In this document: positions 33,744 through 41,924 of the stretch, piece by piece
How positions within the stretch are numbered: the first letter of the stretch is position 1
How the letters are laid out: each line of letters begins with the position of its first letter
Origin: CAWGJC01 sp965276665
Lineage (GTDB): Bacteria; Pseudomonadota; Alphaproteobacteria; Acetobacterales; Acetobacteraceae
NCBI GenBank assembly: GCA_965276665.1
Contig: OZ255620.1
Coordinates: 248,001 to 312,000 of the forward strand
Direction of reading: 5' to 3'
Length of the DNA: 64,000 nt
The notes under the pieces: model-generated
What the model saw: the letters and a program-made list of their open reading frames with translations, nothing else
Told to the model about the DNA's origin: nothing
The model's database searches: none
Made by a program: the position numbers and the translations under genes

Positions 33744-35756
33744 ATGCCTGACGAGCAGAAATTTCGGCCGCGGCTGGGGAGAGGCGGGAGCGCGCAGCCG
33801 AAGCGCCCCAAGCTATTCGTGGCACAGGTCCTGACGGCGGCGCAGGCATCGGGCCATGTCGCTCGCCGCTTCCCCGTCGACCGATCCGATCGGGTCCGTG
33901 GCTCTGGAAGAGGGCGCGGCGCGGTTGCCGCCTCGAATGCGATGGAACGGCGGCTCTACGGCAGCCGAGGCCGGCGCGTGATCGTCAAGGCGCGGGTCGT
34001 TCGGCGCAGCTTCCGCGGCGGGGGCGCGCTGCGGGCACATCTGAACTACCTCAAGCGCGAGGGTGTTACCCGCGACGGCCAGGCGGCACGCATGTTCGAT
34101 GCGAGCTCGAAGGAAATCGACGTCAAGGCGTTCGCCGAGCGCGCCGAGGCCGACCCGCACCATTTCCGGTTCATCGTCAGCCCAGAGGACGCGACCGAGA
34201 TGCAGGACTTGCGAGCCTTCACCCGAGACCTCGTCGGCCAGATGGAGCGCGACCTCGGCACGCGGCTTGACTGGGCGGCGCTCGATCACTGGAACACCGA
34301 CAACCCGCATGTCCATCTTCTCGTTCGTGGCGCGGACGAGCGCGGGCGGGAGCTGCGCATCCATCCCGACTACATCAGCCACGGCATGCGCGAACGCGCC
34401 GTGGAACTCGCCACCATCGAGCTCGGGCCGCAAAGCGAACTGGAGATGCGCTCGAAGCTCGCGAGTGAAGTCGGCGCCGATCGCTGGACACGGCTCGACA
34501 CCGCTTTGCGGCGCGAGGCCGAACGGACGGAAAGCGGCATTCTTGACTTTCGGCCCGATGCAGCCGGTTCCGGTGGAGAGGACGGGGTGGTTCGCTCGCT
34601 CCTCGTCGGCCGCCTCCAAAAGCTCGAACGCATGGGGTTAGCGCGAGCAGCCGGGCCAGCGCAGTGGGTGCTCACGGAGCAGGCCGAGCCGACCTTGCGT
34701 GATCTCGGCACCCGCGGCGACGTGATCCGCACCATGCAGCGCGCCTTCGCCCGGAGCGGCCAGCAGATCGACTCCTCAGCCGTGGCGATGCCGGAGCCGG
34801 GCCGGCCGCCGGAGCGTCCAGTGGTCGGACGTCTCGTCGAAAAAGGGCTCGACGACGAGCTGAAGGGCTCGGGTTACCTGATCGTGGACGGCGTCGACGG
34901 GCGCGCCCATTACGTCCGGATCGCGACGATCGAGCAGGTCGATGACCTGCGCGCCAACGAGATCGTCCGGGTCGCCCGCGCGGAAATCCGCCCGGCGGAC
35001 CGCACGATCGCCCGGCTCGCGGCGGAGCACGGCGGCGTCTACGACCCGGAGCGCCATCACGCCGAGCTGGCTCGCTCGGGCGCGGCTGAACCGGCGGCCG
35101 TTGTCGAGGCGCACGTCCGTCGGCTCGAGGCCGGGCGGCGCGGAGCGCGTTCGGCCGAGCGGCTGCCGGACGGGCGCTGGCGCGTCGAGCCCGACTATGT
35201 TGAGCGTGTGGCGGCGTATGACCGCAAACGCGGCCACGCTGGCGATGTCGAGGTCCGCTCTGTCTCGCGGCTGTCACTGGACAGCCAGGTGACCGCGAGC
35301 GGTGCGACTTGGCTCGACCGTGAGGCGGTTGGCCGCGAAAAGATGGAGTTGGCGGAGACGGGCTTCGGAGCCGAGGTCCGGGATGCGCTCGCGCGACGGG
35401 GGGACCACCTGGCCGACCAGGGGCTCGCGCGCCGGCAAGGCCAGCGCATCGTGTTCGCACGCGATCTGCTGGACACTCTGATGCAGCGCGAGTTGGCTGA
35501 GGCGGCCACTCGCATCGGCCGGGAAACCGGATTGCGGCATTTGGCCGTGACCGACGGGGATCGCGTTTCAGGCGTCTACCGGAAATCGGTCGACCTCGCC
35601 TCGGGTCGCTTTGCGATGGTCGATGACGGCAAGCAGTTCAGCCTGGTCCCGTGGCGGCCAGTCGTCGAACGAGAACTGGGCCGCGAGGTGTCGGGCGTTG
35701 TTCGAGGAAGTGGGGTTTCCTGGGATCTCGGCCGCGGTCATGGCCTCGGGCTTTGA
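33744..35756 (+). CDS. rlxS: RlxS-type relaxase (DUF3363/VirD2-like)
   Basis: The 670-residue protein has an N-terminal relaxase domain. KARVVRRSFRGGGALRAHLNYLKREGVTRDG is followed by HHFRFIVSPEDATEM and the HUH metal motif HWNTDNPHVHLLVRG. The remainder (about 230-650) is the DUF3363 region. It should nick oriT and pilot the single strand through the channel. ATG 33744 (MPDEQKFRPRLGRGG) is chosen, as in homologues. The normal next gene is traG, but a cargo is inserted. Confidence 0.9.
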   Translation: MPDEQKFRPRLGRGGSAQPKRPKLFVAQVLTAAQASGHVARRFPVDRSDRVRGSGRGRGAVAASNAMERRLYGSRGRRVIVKARVVRRSFRGGGALRAHLNYLKREGVTRDGQAARMFDASSKEIDVKAFAERAEADPHHFRFIVSPEDATEMQDLRAFTRDLVGQMERDLGTRLDWAALDHWNTDNPHVHLLVRGADERGRELRIHPDYISHGMRERAVELATIELGPQSELEMRSKLASEVGADRWTRLDTALRREAERTESGILDFRPDAAGSGGEDGVVRSLLVGRLQKLERMGLARAAGPAQWVLTEQAEPTLRDLGTRGDVIRTMQRAFARSGQQIDSSAVAMPEPGRPPERPVVGRLVEKGLDDELKGSGYLIVDGVDGRAHYVRIATIEQVDDLRANEIVRVARAEIRPADRTIARLAAEHGGVYDPERHHAELARSGAAEPAAVVEAHVRRLEAGRRGARSAERLPDGRWRVEPDYVERVAAYDRKRGHAGDVEVRSVSRLSLDSQVTASGATWLDREAVGREKMELAETGFGAEVRDALARRGDHLADQGLARRQGQRIVFARDLLDTLMQRELAEAATRIGRETGLRHLAVTDGDRVSGVYRKSVDLASGRFAMVDDGKQFSLVPWRPVVERELGREVSGVVRGSGVSWDLGRGHGLGL

Positions 35757-35931
35757 ATGCCCACGCCCCTTGGCGCCAGGTAAGGCTCCTCTGGGAGCTA
35801 TGTCAGGCAGATTCTAGCCGTCCCCTCTTCGGCGCCAATGTCGAAAAGTGGACATAGCCAAGATGGCCTGGGGCTGCCGAAGGCGGATCGGCAGCTTTCA
35901 GGGGGGAATGCACGACAAGCGAACATGGCCG

Positions 35932-36267
35932 TCACCGCACCATTAGCAACGCCACCGCGACAGCTGTCAGCACGGCGGCGCCCGGCAGGTGCCCCCAGTC
36001 GCGATGACGGATCAGCGTGATTACCGCGGCCTACAGGATCACGACGCTGCCAACCGCGCCAGCACGTGATGTAGCCGGGATCAGCAGCAGTAATCCTGCC
36101 GCCACCTCAAGGCCGCCCGTCACCCGATGAAAACCGGCCGGATACCCCCAGCACGCGAAGGAGTCGCGGACCGATTGAGGGCCGACGAAGTTGACCGCGC
36201 CGGCGCCGATCAAGACGACACCGAGCGCGATCGGAAGCCAGGCCGCGATGAGGGCTCCTACCATCAT
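35932..36267 (-). pseudogene. DoxX-family membrane protein with internal amber stop
   Basis: The frame from 36,267 reads MMVGALIAAWLPIALGVVLIGAGAVNF and RVTGGLEVAAGLLLLIPATS, a DoxX-like four-helix protein. At 36,031-36,033 a TAG interrupts after GSVVIL; beyond it the same frame continues AAVITLIRHRDWGHLPGAA and a final hydrophobic segment to a TGA at 35,932. A single base change would restore a 111-residue protein. Neighbours are a SnoaL-like gene on the same strand. Confidence 0.7.
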
Positions 36268-36310
36268 GGAAATCGGCTAGTCATCATGTCGGCCGCTGAG
36301 ACCCGCTGCG

Positions 36311-36736
36311 TCATGATGGCTGGCCAAGCGGCGGCACGGCGCCGACCTGGATGAAGATGTCGAGCGTGTTGAGTTCATCCCAGTGTTCCACGAAGCGTCC
36401 GTCCTCGACCCGCCAGATGTCGATCGAGCGCATGGCGAAGGCGTTGCCTGTCGCGGGATAGCCGAGGAAATTGCCCGTGTGCGTGCCCTGATAGCGGTAG
36501 CGGCCCACCACGCGCGTGCCGTCCGCCGAGACGAAGACGTCTCCGGCGAACACCCTGAGGTCGGGCACGCCCGCGATGGTCCCGCCGAATGTCTTCTTGA
36601 CACCATCCAGGCCCGGTTCGGCAAAGGGGTTATGGTTTATGTAGTTGGGCGCAACGATTTCATCGAAACGCGACACGTCGTGGCCTGACACGATCTCGGC
36701 GAACAGGTGGCCGAGCTTGGCTAGATCGATTGACAT
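36311..36736 (-). CDS. SnoaL-like ester cyclase-fold protein
   Basis: The 141-residue protein reads LFAEIVSGHDVSRFDEIVAPNYINHNPFAEPGLDGV and later RSIDIWRVEDGRFVEHWDELN, the SnoaL/ester-cyclase pattern with a cone-shaped alpha+beta fold. Members act as cyclases, hydrolases or ligand binders. It is divergent from a TetR gene across two matching palindromes, so it is probably repressed by that protein. Substrate unknown. Confidence 0.82.
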   Translation of the reverse strand: MSIDLAKLGHLFAEIVSGHDVSRFDEIVAPNYINHNPFAEPGLDGVKKTFGGTIAGVPDLRVFAGDVFVSADGTRVVGRYRYQGTHTGNFLGYPATGNAFAMRSIDIWRVEDGRFVEHWDELNTLDIFIQVGAVPPLGQPS

Positions 36737-36756
36737 CTGCGACTCCTAGTTTAAGC

Positions 36757-36804
36757 GAGACTAATCGGTCTCGTATAAGCTAGACAGCGAGACCGATTAG
36801 TCTC
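36757..36804. promoter_or_regulatory. Two opposed TetR operator palindromes
   Basis: GAGACTAATCGGTCTC (36,757-36,772) and its exact reverse complement GAGACCGATTAGTCTC (36,789-36,804) lie 16 bp apart in the 82-bp gap between the divergent SnoaL-like and TetR genes. Each is itself near-palindromic. This is a classic double operator for a TetR dimer controlling both promoters. Confidence 0.8.
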
Positions 36805-36818
36805 GTCAAGGAGCGCTC

Positions 36819-37436
36819 ATGACCAATGTGACCTCGCCACGACCCGGACGCCTTCTCGACCCTGCCAAGCGTGCGGCGATCCTCGACGGGGCGCGCGCGG
36901 TGTTCCTACGCGAGGGGTTCGCGCAAGGATCGATGGATTCGGTCGCCGCCGAAGCCGGCGTGGGCAAGCAGACCATCTATCGCCACTTCCTATCGAAGGA
37001 GGCGCTGGTCGAGGCAGTGGTCGAGGCGATGTGCGCGCATGAGGTCGTCCAGCCGCCGCCGAGCTCGCTGCCGGCCCGCGAGCGGCTACGCGAACTCCTG
37101 CTGGCGTTCACGACCGGCGTCGCCGGGACGGACAGCATTCGTCTTTACCGTGCCATCGTCGCTGAGGCCGATCGGATGCCGGGGCTGGGGCGGCTGTTCT
37201 GGGAGGCGGGGCCGCGCCAAATCCGGGCCACCATCGCGCAACTCTGGGCAGAGCAGCACGACGTAACGACCGCGCCCATTGTCGCCGAGCAGCTCGTCCA
37301 GCTCGCCCTGGGCGACGCGTACCAGGAGCTGGTCCTGGGGATCGGGTCACCCGCGACCAAAGACTTCAAGCGCCAGATCGACTCGGCGCTCGCTCTCTTG
37401 GGACCGACATCCTCACCGCGGGATGAGACCGGTTAG
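36819..37436 (+). CDS. TetR/AcrR family transcriptional regulator
   Basis: The 205-residue protein has an N-terminal TetR HTH (AILDGARAVFLREGFAQGSMDSVAAEAGVGKQTIYRHFLSKEALVEAVV, residues 21-68) and a C-terminal AefR-like ligand domain (about 80-195). It should bind the paired palindromes immediately upstream and control the SnoaL/DoxX genes and itself. This module separates relaxase from traG, so it is cargo. Confidence 0.92.
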   Translation: MTNVTSPRPGRLLDPAKRAAILDGARAVFLREGFAQGSMDSVAAEAGVGKQTIYRHFLSKEALVEAVVEAMCAHEVVQPPPSSLPARERLRELLLAFTTGVAGTDSIRLYRAIVAEADRMPGLGRLFWEAGPRQIRATIAQLWAEQHDVTTAPIVAEQLVQLALGDAYQELVLGIGSPATKDFKRQIDSALALLGPTSSPRDETG

Positions 37437-37801
37437 CTCCATCCGCTTCGCGACCGCAATCGAGTATCACGGTATGACCGCAACGGGCGCAGGACTGCCA
37501 GCCGATCTGCGGCTCCTATCTGATTTCTGGAAGTTCCTGATCAGCGCCTTATCGACCGCCGTGGGTCAAGAGCACGCGTTCAAAAGCGCACCAAACGGTT
37601 TACGTGATTCACTAAGCGCCAATTTTTAACCACTAGGGTCCGATCAAGCTGCAAACAGGAGCGACGGCTATCCCGCCAAGCGGCATCCCCCCGACCGCAT
37701 CTCTTTCTATCCGCTTCTACTCCGTCCGCGGTTTGCTGTTGCGCTGCTGAATTTCCGGTCTCCTTTCTATGCCCCTCTCGCGTGTCGAACGGGACGGGGA
37801 A
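37437..37801. other. 365-bp non-coding gap between TetR cargo and traG
   Basis: No supported gene is present; a 68-codon frame starting inside the end of tetR lacks any recognisable feature. The first 180 bp are somewhat AT-richer. The last 100 bp are pyrimidine-rich up to the traG start and may be its leader. Confidence 0.4.
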
Positions 37802-39814
37802 ATGACCGGATCGAAAATCCTTTGGGGCCAGATGCTGACGGCGGTGCTCGCCGTCAGCGGCATGCTCTGGGCGGCCACTGAGTGGACCGCCTGGCGCCTC
37901 GGCTTTCAGTCGGCGCTCGGATCGCCATGGTTTTCGGCGTTCGGCTGGCCCGTTTACCAGCCGCACCAGTTCTTCGCATGGTGGTATCACTTCGACGCCT
38001 ACGCGCCAGTCGTCTTCCTGAAAGGCGCCGGCATAGCCGCGTCCGGGGGCGTGCTCGCCATCGTCGTGGCGATCGCGGCCTCGGTGCAGCGCGCTAAATA
38101 CGCGACGCTGGTCACGACCTACGGCTCCGCGCGGTGGGCCAGCGTGGAGGAGATTCGCGCAACCGGCATGCTGGAGCCGGCCGGCGTGCATCTCGGTCGT
38201 CTCGGACGTCATGCCCTGCGTCATTCCGGCCCCGAGCACGTGCTGTGCTTCGCGCCGACGCGCTCCGGCAAGGGCGTCGGCCTCGTGGTGCCGACGCTGC
38301 TCTCCTGGCGCGAGAGCTGCGTCATTCACGACATCAAGGGCGAGAACTGGCAGCTCACCGCCGGCTGGCGCTCGCAATTCTCCCACGCGCTGCTGTTCGA
38401 TCCGACCGACGCGCGGTCGGCGGCCTACAATCCGTTGATGGAGGTGCGGCGCGGCGATGCCGAGGTGCGCGACGTCCAGAACATCGCCGACATCCTGGTG
38501 GACCCCGAGGGCTCCATCGAGCGACGGAACCATTGGGAGAAGACCAGCCACAGCCTGCTGGTCGGCGCGATCCTGCATGTCCTCTACGCCGAAGCCGACA
38601 AGACGCTCGCCGGCGTCGCCGCGTTCCTGAGCGATCCGGAGCGGCCGATCGAGACGACGCTGCGCGCGATGATGACGACACCGCATCTCGGCGAGCGCGG
38701 GGTGCATCCTGTCGTCGCGCAAGCCGCGCGGGAGTTGCTGAACAAGAGCGACAACGAACGGTCGGGCGTGCTCTCGACCGCGATGAGTTTTCTAGGCCTC
38801 TACCGCGACCCGATCGTGGCCCAGGTGACCAGCCGCTGCGACTGGCGCATCGCCGACCTTGTGGAGGCCGAATACCCGGTGTCGCTCTATCTGGTCGTTC
38901 CGCCGTCGGACATCTCGCGCACGAAGCCGCTCGTTCGCCTGGTGCTGAACCAGATCGGCCGTCGTTTGACCGAGAGCATGGATGGCGTAGCGCGCCGTCA
39001 CCGCCTGCTGCTGATGCTTGACGAGTTCGCTGCGCTGGGTCGTCTCGACTTCTTCGAGACGGCGCTCGCCTTCCAGGCTGGTTACGGTATCCGTGCGTAT
39101 CTCATCTGCCAGTCGCTGAACCAGCTCGCCAAGGCATACGGCGAGAACAACGCGATCCTCGACAACTGCCACGTCCGCATTGCATTCGCGTGCAACGACG
39201 AACGGACCGCGCGGCGGATCTCGGATGCGCTCGGAACTGCGACCGAGCTGCGCGCCATGAAGAACTATGCCGGTCACCGGCTGTCGCCATGGCTCGGGCA
39301 CCTCATGGTCAGCCGCCAGGAGACGGCCCGTCCGCTGCTGACGCCGGGCGAGGTGATGCAGCTGCCGCCGACCGATGAATTGGTCATGATCGCCGGCCTG
39401 GCGCCGATCCGCGCCAAGAAAATCCGCTACTACGAAGACCCGAGCTTCAAAGACCGGGTGTCCCCGCCGCCAGCCCTCGGGCGCGCAGCTGTCTACCCCG
39501 ATCGCCCGACGGCGCGCCCGAATGACTGGACCAGTCTTGTCGCCCAACCTGCTCGCCGCTCCGCTTCATTGGCGGTGGTCGCGGATGAAAAGGTTGGGAA
39601 AGCCAGCGAGGGCGGCCTGCGCCGCGAGCCGGAGCTGCCCGAGCATGAGGAGGTCGCACCGGAGGCGTCGGAATACCGCGAGTTCGATCTGGTCGATGAT
39701 GCCGACGGCGACGAAGAAGCGCTGAAGGCCCGCCAACTCGCCCGGCAGAGGCTGCAGCAGTTCACCCGCGCCGCGGCGATGGACCGCGACGATGGCATGC
39801 TGCCGGACCTGTGA
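37802..39814 (+). CDS. traG: Type IV coupling protein TraG/VirD4
   Basis: The 670-residue protein has two N-terminal membrane helices (about 8-30 and 65-95), Walker A in LCFAPTRSGKGVGLVVPTLLSW (about 145) and Walker B in LLLMLDEFAALGRLDFFE (about 405). Long acidic residues fill the last 80. It links the relaxosome to the channel and energises DNA export at the inner membrane. ATG 37802 (MTGSKILWGQ) matches homologues better than the ATG 11 codons upstream. It starts the trb operon. Confidence 0.95.
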   Translation: MTGSKILWGQMLTAVLAVSGMLWAATEWTAWRLGFQSALGSPWFSAFGWPVYQPHQFFAWWYHFDAYAPVVFLKGAGIAASGGVLAIVVAIAASVQRAKYATLVTTYGSARWASVEEIRATGMLEPAGVHLGRLGRHALRHSGPEHVLCFAPTRSGKGVGLVVPTLLSWRESCVIHDIKGENWQLTAGWRSQFSHALLFDPTDARSAAYNPLMEVRRGDAEVRDVQNIADILVDPEGSIERRNHWEKTSHSLLVGAILHVLYAEADKTLAGVAAFLSDPERPIETTLRAMMTTPHLGERGVHPVVAQAARELLNKSDNERSGVLSTAMSFLGLYRDPIVAQVTSRCDWRIADLVEAEYPVSLYLVVPPSDISRTKPLVRLVLNQIGRRLTESMDGVARRHRLLLMLDEFAALGRLDFFETALAFQAGYGIRAYLICQSLNQLAKAYGENNAILDNCHVRIAFACNDERTARRISDALGTATELRAMKNYAGHRLSPWLGHLMVSRQETARPLLTPGEVMQLPPTDELVMIAGLAPIRAKKIRYYEDPSFKDRVSPPPALGRAAVYPDRPTARPNDWTSLVAQPARRSASLAVVADEKVGKASEGGLRREPELPEHEEVAPEASEYREFDLVDDADGDEEALKARQLARQRLQQFTRAAAMDRDDGMLPDL

Positions 39815-39821
39815 GGCGGCG

Positions 39822-40298
39822 ATGAAGCACCGGCTCAACATCTATCTCTCGCCCGACCTGTTCAACGAGATCGGCCGACTCTCCGCCAAGCGCAAGCTGT
39901 CCAAATCGGCGCTGATCGAGGCGGCGATCGCCTCGCTGCTGTCGCCGGACAGCGCCGATGCCCGCGACGCCGCCTTCATCCGCCGCCTCGACCGGGTCGA
40001 TCGTCGTATCGAGCGCGTCGAGCGCGACGTGCAGATCGCCATCGAGACCGTGGCCCTGTACGTCCGGTTCTGGCTGGCGGTAACCCCGCCGCTGCCGGAG
40101 AGCGCCCAGGCCGCTGCCAAGGCGAAGGGCGCCGAGCGATATCGCGACTTCGTGGAAACGCTCGGCCGGCGCTTGCAGCGCGGCAACAGCCTGATCCGCG
40201 AGGTCAGCATCGAGATCTGGCCCGAGCAGCGCGCCAACGGCGCCGGGCTGCAAGCTGAGCCGGCCGAGCGGACGGAGGCCACGGATGCGGCCGGTTGA
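39822..40298 (+). CDS. CopG/ribbon-helix-helix family protein
   Basis: The 158-residue protein starts with an RHH-type segment (MKHRLNIYLSPDLFNEIGRLSAKRKLSKSALIEAAIASLL). A coiled coil follows (RRLDRVDRRIERVERDVQIAIETVALYVRFWL). This protein sits between traG and trbB in the family and probably regulates transfer genes or joins the relaxosome. It begins 8 bp after traG and overlaps trbB by 14 bp. Confidence 0.85.
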   Translation: MKHRLNIYLSPDLFNEIGRLSAKRKLSKSALIEAAIASLLSPDSADARDAAFIRRLDRVDRRIERVERDVQIAIETVALYVRFWLAVTPPLPESAQAAAKAKGAERYRDFVETLGRRLQRGNSLIREVSIEIWPEQRANGAGLQAEPAERTEATDAAG

Positions 40299-41283
40299 AA
40301 CGACACCGCTCGCGCGCTCGATTCGGATGCTCCGCACCGCGATGGGAACGGACATCGCCGGCTTCCTGGAGGACCCCGGGATCGTCGAGGTGATGCTCAA
40401 CCCCGACGGCCGGCTGTGGATCGACCGGCTTGCCTCTGGCCTCGCCGACACCGGCCGGCGCCTGTCGCCACAGGATGGCGAGCGCATCATCCGCCTAGTC
40501 GCGCATCACGTCAGCGCCGAGGCGCACGCCGCCAGCCCGCGTGTGTCCGCCGAGCTGCCGGAGAGCGGCGAGCGCTTCGAGGGGCTGCTGCCGCCGCTCG
40601 TGATCGCCCCGACGTTCGCGATCCGCAAGCCGGCGGTCGCGGTGTTCACCCTGGACGATTACGTCGCGGCTGGGATCATGACTCCGGCGCAGGCGGCGAC
40701 GTTGCGCCGCGCCGTCGAGGATCGATCGAACATCCTGGTCGCCGGTGGCACCTCGACCGGCAAGACGACGCTGGCTAACGCTCTGCTCGCCGAGATTGCC
40801 CGCACTTGCGACCGTATCGTGCTGATCGAGGACACGCGCGAGCTGCAATGCGCCGCCCCGAACGTGGTGGCGATGCGCACCAAAGACGGCGTCGCCAGCC
40901 TCACCGACCTGGTCCGGTCCGCGCTGCGGCTGCGCCCCGATCGCATCCCGATCGGCGAGGTCCGCGGCCGGGAGGCGCTCGATCTGCTCAAGGCGTGGGG
41001 TACCGGCCATCCCGGCGGAGTCGGCACTATCCACGCGTCAACCGCGCTCGGCGCGCTGCGCCGGCTCGAACAGCTCGTGCAGGAGGCGGTGCTGACCGTT
41101 CCGCGCCCGCTCATCGCCGAAACCATTGACGTCGTCGCGGTCCTGTCCGGCCGCGGCGTCCAGCGCCGGCTCGCCGGTGTCTGGCAGGTCGGCGATCTCG
41201 GTCCTACCGGCGACTACGTCGTCACCGCTCTCGGCCTCGGCGCCGACGGCCGCCCCACTCTTATCCAAGGAGACGTGTCTTGA
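40285..41283 (+). CDS. trbB: Conjugal transfer ATPase TrbB (VirB11-type)
   Basis: The 332-residue ATPase has DPGIVEVMLNPDGRLWIDR, Walker A ILVAGGTSTGKTTLANALL (about 155), the Asp box IVLIEDTRELQC, and the His box GHPGGVGTIHA. Hexameric TrbB powers pilus assembly and substrate movement at the inner face of the membrane. It overlaps the CopG gene at its start and trbC at its end. Confidence 0.95.
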   Translation: MRPVETTPLARSIRMLRTAMGTDIAGFLEDPGIVEVMLNPDGRLWIDRLASGLADTGRRLSPQDGERIIRLVAHHVSAEAHAASPRVSAELPESGERFEGLLPPLVIAPTFAIRKPAVAVFTLDDYVAAGIMTPAQAATLRRAVEDRSNILVAGGTSTGKTTLANALLAEIARTCDRIVLIEDTRELQCAAPNVVAMRTKDGVASLTDLVRSALRLRPDRIPIGEVRGREALDLLKAWGTGHPGGVGTIHASTALGALRRLEQLVQEAVLTVPRPLIAETIDVVAVLSGRGVQRRLAGVWQVGDLGPTGDYVVTALGLGADGRPTLIQGDVS

Positions 41284-41621
41284 GTCCTCGCACCGCCTTG
41301 CGTGCCTGCGCCGCCATTCCGGTTCGTATCGAGCTTGCCGTCGCGTCGCTTCTGCTTTGGCCGGGCTTGGCCCACGCGGCCGGATCGAACATGCCGTGGG
41401 AGCAGCCGCTCACGCAGATCCTCGACTCGGTGCAGGGACCGGTCGCGAAGATCGTCGCCGTCATCATCATCATCAGTTCGGGCCTGGCGCTCGCGTTCGG
41501 CGAGAGCTCGGGCGGCATGCGCCGGCTGATCCAGATCGTGTTCGGCCTGTCGATCGCCTTCGCGGCGAGCTCGTTTTTCCTGACCTTCTTTAACTTCGCG
41601 GGCGGGGCGCTGATCGGATGA
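41280..41621 (+). CDS. trbC: Conjugal pilin TrbC (VirB2-type)
   Basis: The 113-residue precursor has a long signal region ending in LAHAAGSNMPWEQPL, then two hydrophobic helices (about 58-77 and 85-108) around a short SGGMRRLIQ loop. TrbC is processed and cyclised to the pilin by TraF. The TTG start overlaps the trbB stop by four bases, so translation is coupled. It overlaps trbD by four bases. Confidence 0.9.
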   Translation: MSPRTALRACAAIPVRIELAVASLLLWPGLAHAAGSNMPWEQPLTQILDSVQGPVAKIVAVIIIISSGLALAFGESSGGMRRLIQIVFGLSIAFAASSFFLTFFNFAGGALIG

Positions 41622-41911
41622 CCCGCCCGGCACTCTCATTCCCGGGGCCGAGCGCGGTGGCCGGCTTCGCGGTGCCGCTGCACCGCTCTCTCACCGAACC
41701 CATCCTGCTGGGCGGCGTGCCGCGGGCGTTGGCGATTACCATCGGCACGCTCGCCGCCGCGGTCGGGATCGGCCTGCAGCTCTGGCTCGCCGGCCTCGCC
41801 CTTTGGATCGTCGGGCATACGGCCACGGCGTGGTTGACCCGCACCGAGCCGCAATTCGTCGGCGTATTCGCGCGCCACCTGCGCCTGCGAGCGCACGTGC
41901 TCGACGCGTAA
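41618..41911 (+). CDS. trbD: Conjugal transfer protein TrbD (VirB3-type)
   Basis: The 97-residue protein has PGPSAVAGFAVPLHRSLTEPILLGGVPRALAI and two close membrane helices (about 38-75). VirB3-like proteins associate with the VirB4 ATPase in the inner membrane. ATGA overlap with trbC shows coupling; trbE starts 13 bp later. Confidence 0.9.
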   Translation: MTRPALSFPGPSAVAGFAVPLHRSLTEPILLGGVPRALAITIGTLAAAVGIGLQLWLAGLALWIVGHTATAWLTRTEPQFVGVFARHLRLRAHVLDA

Positions 41912-41924
41912 CGGATTACCGTAC

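Noticed and set aside
37423..37629. 68-codon frame overlapping the end of tetR
   Set aside because: No ribosome site, no family, and it starts inside tetR; coding is not supported.
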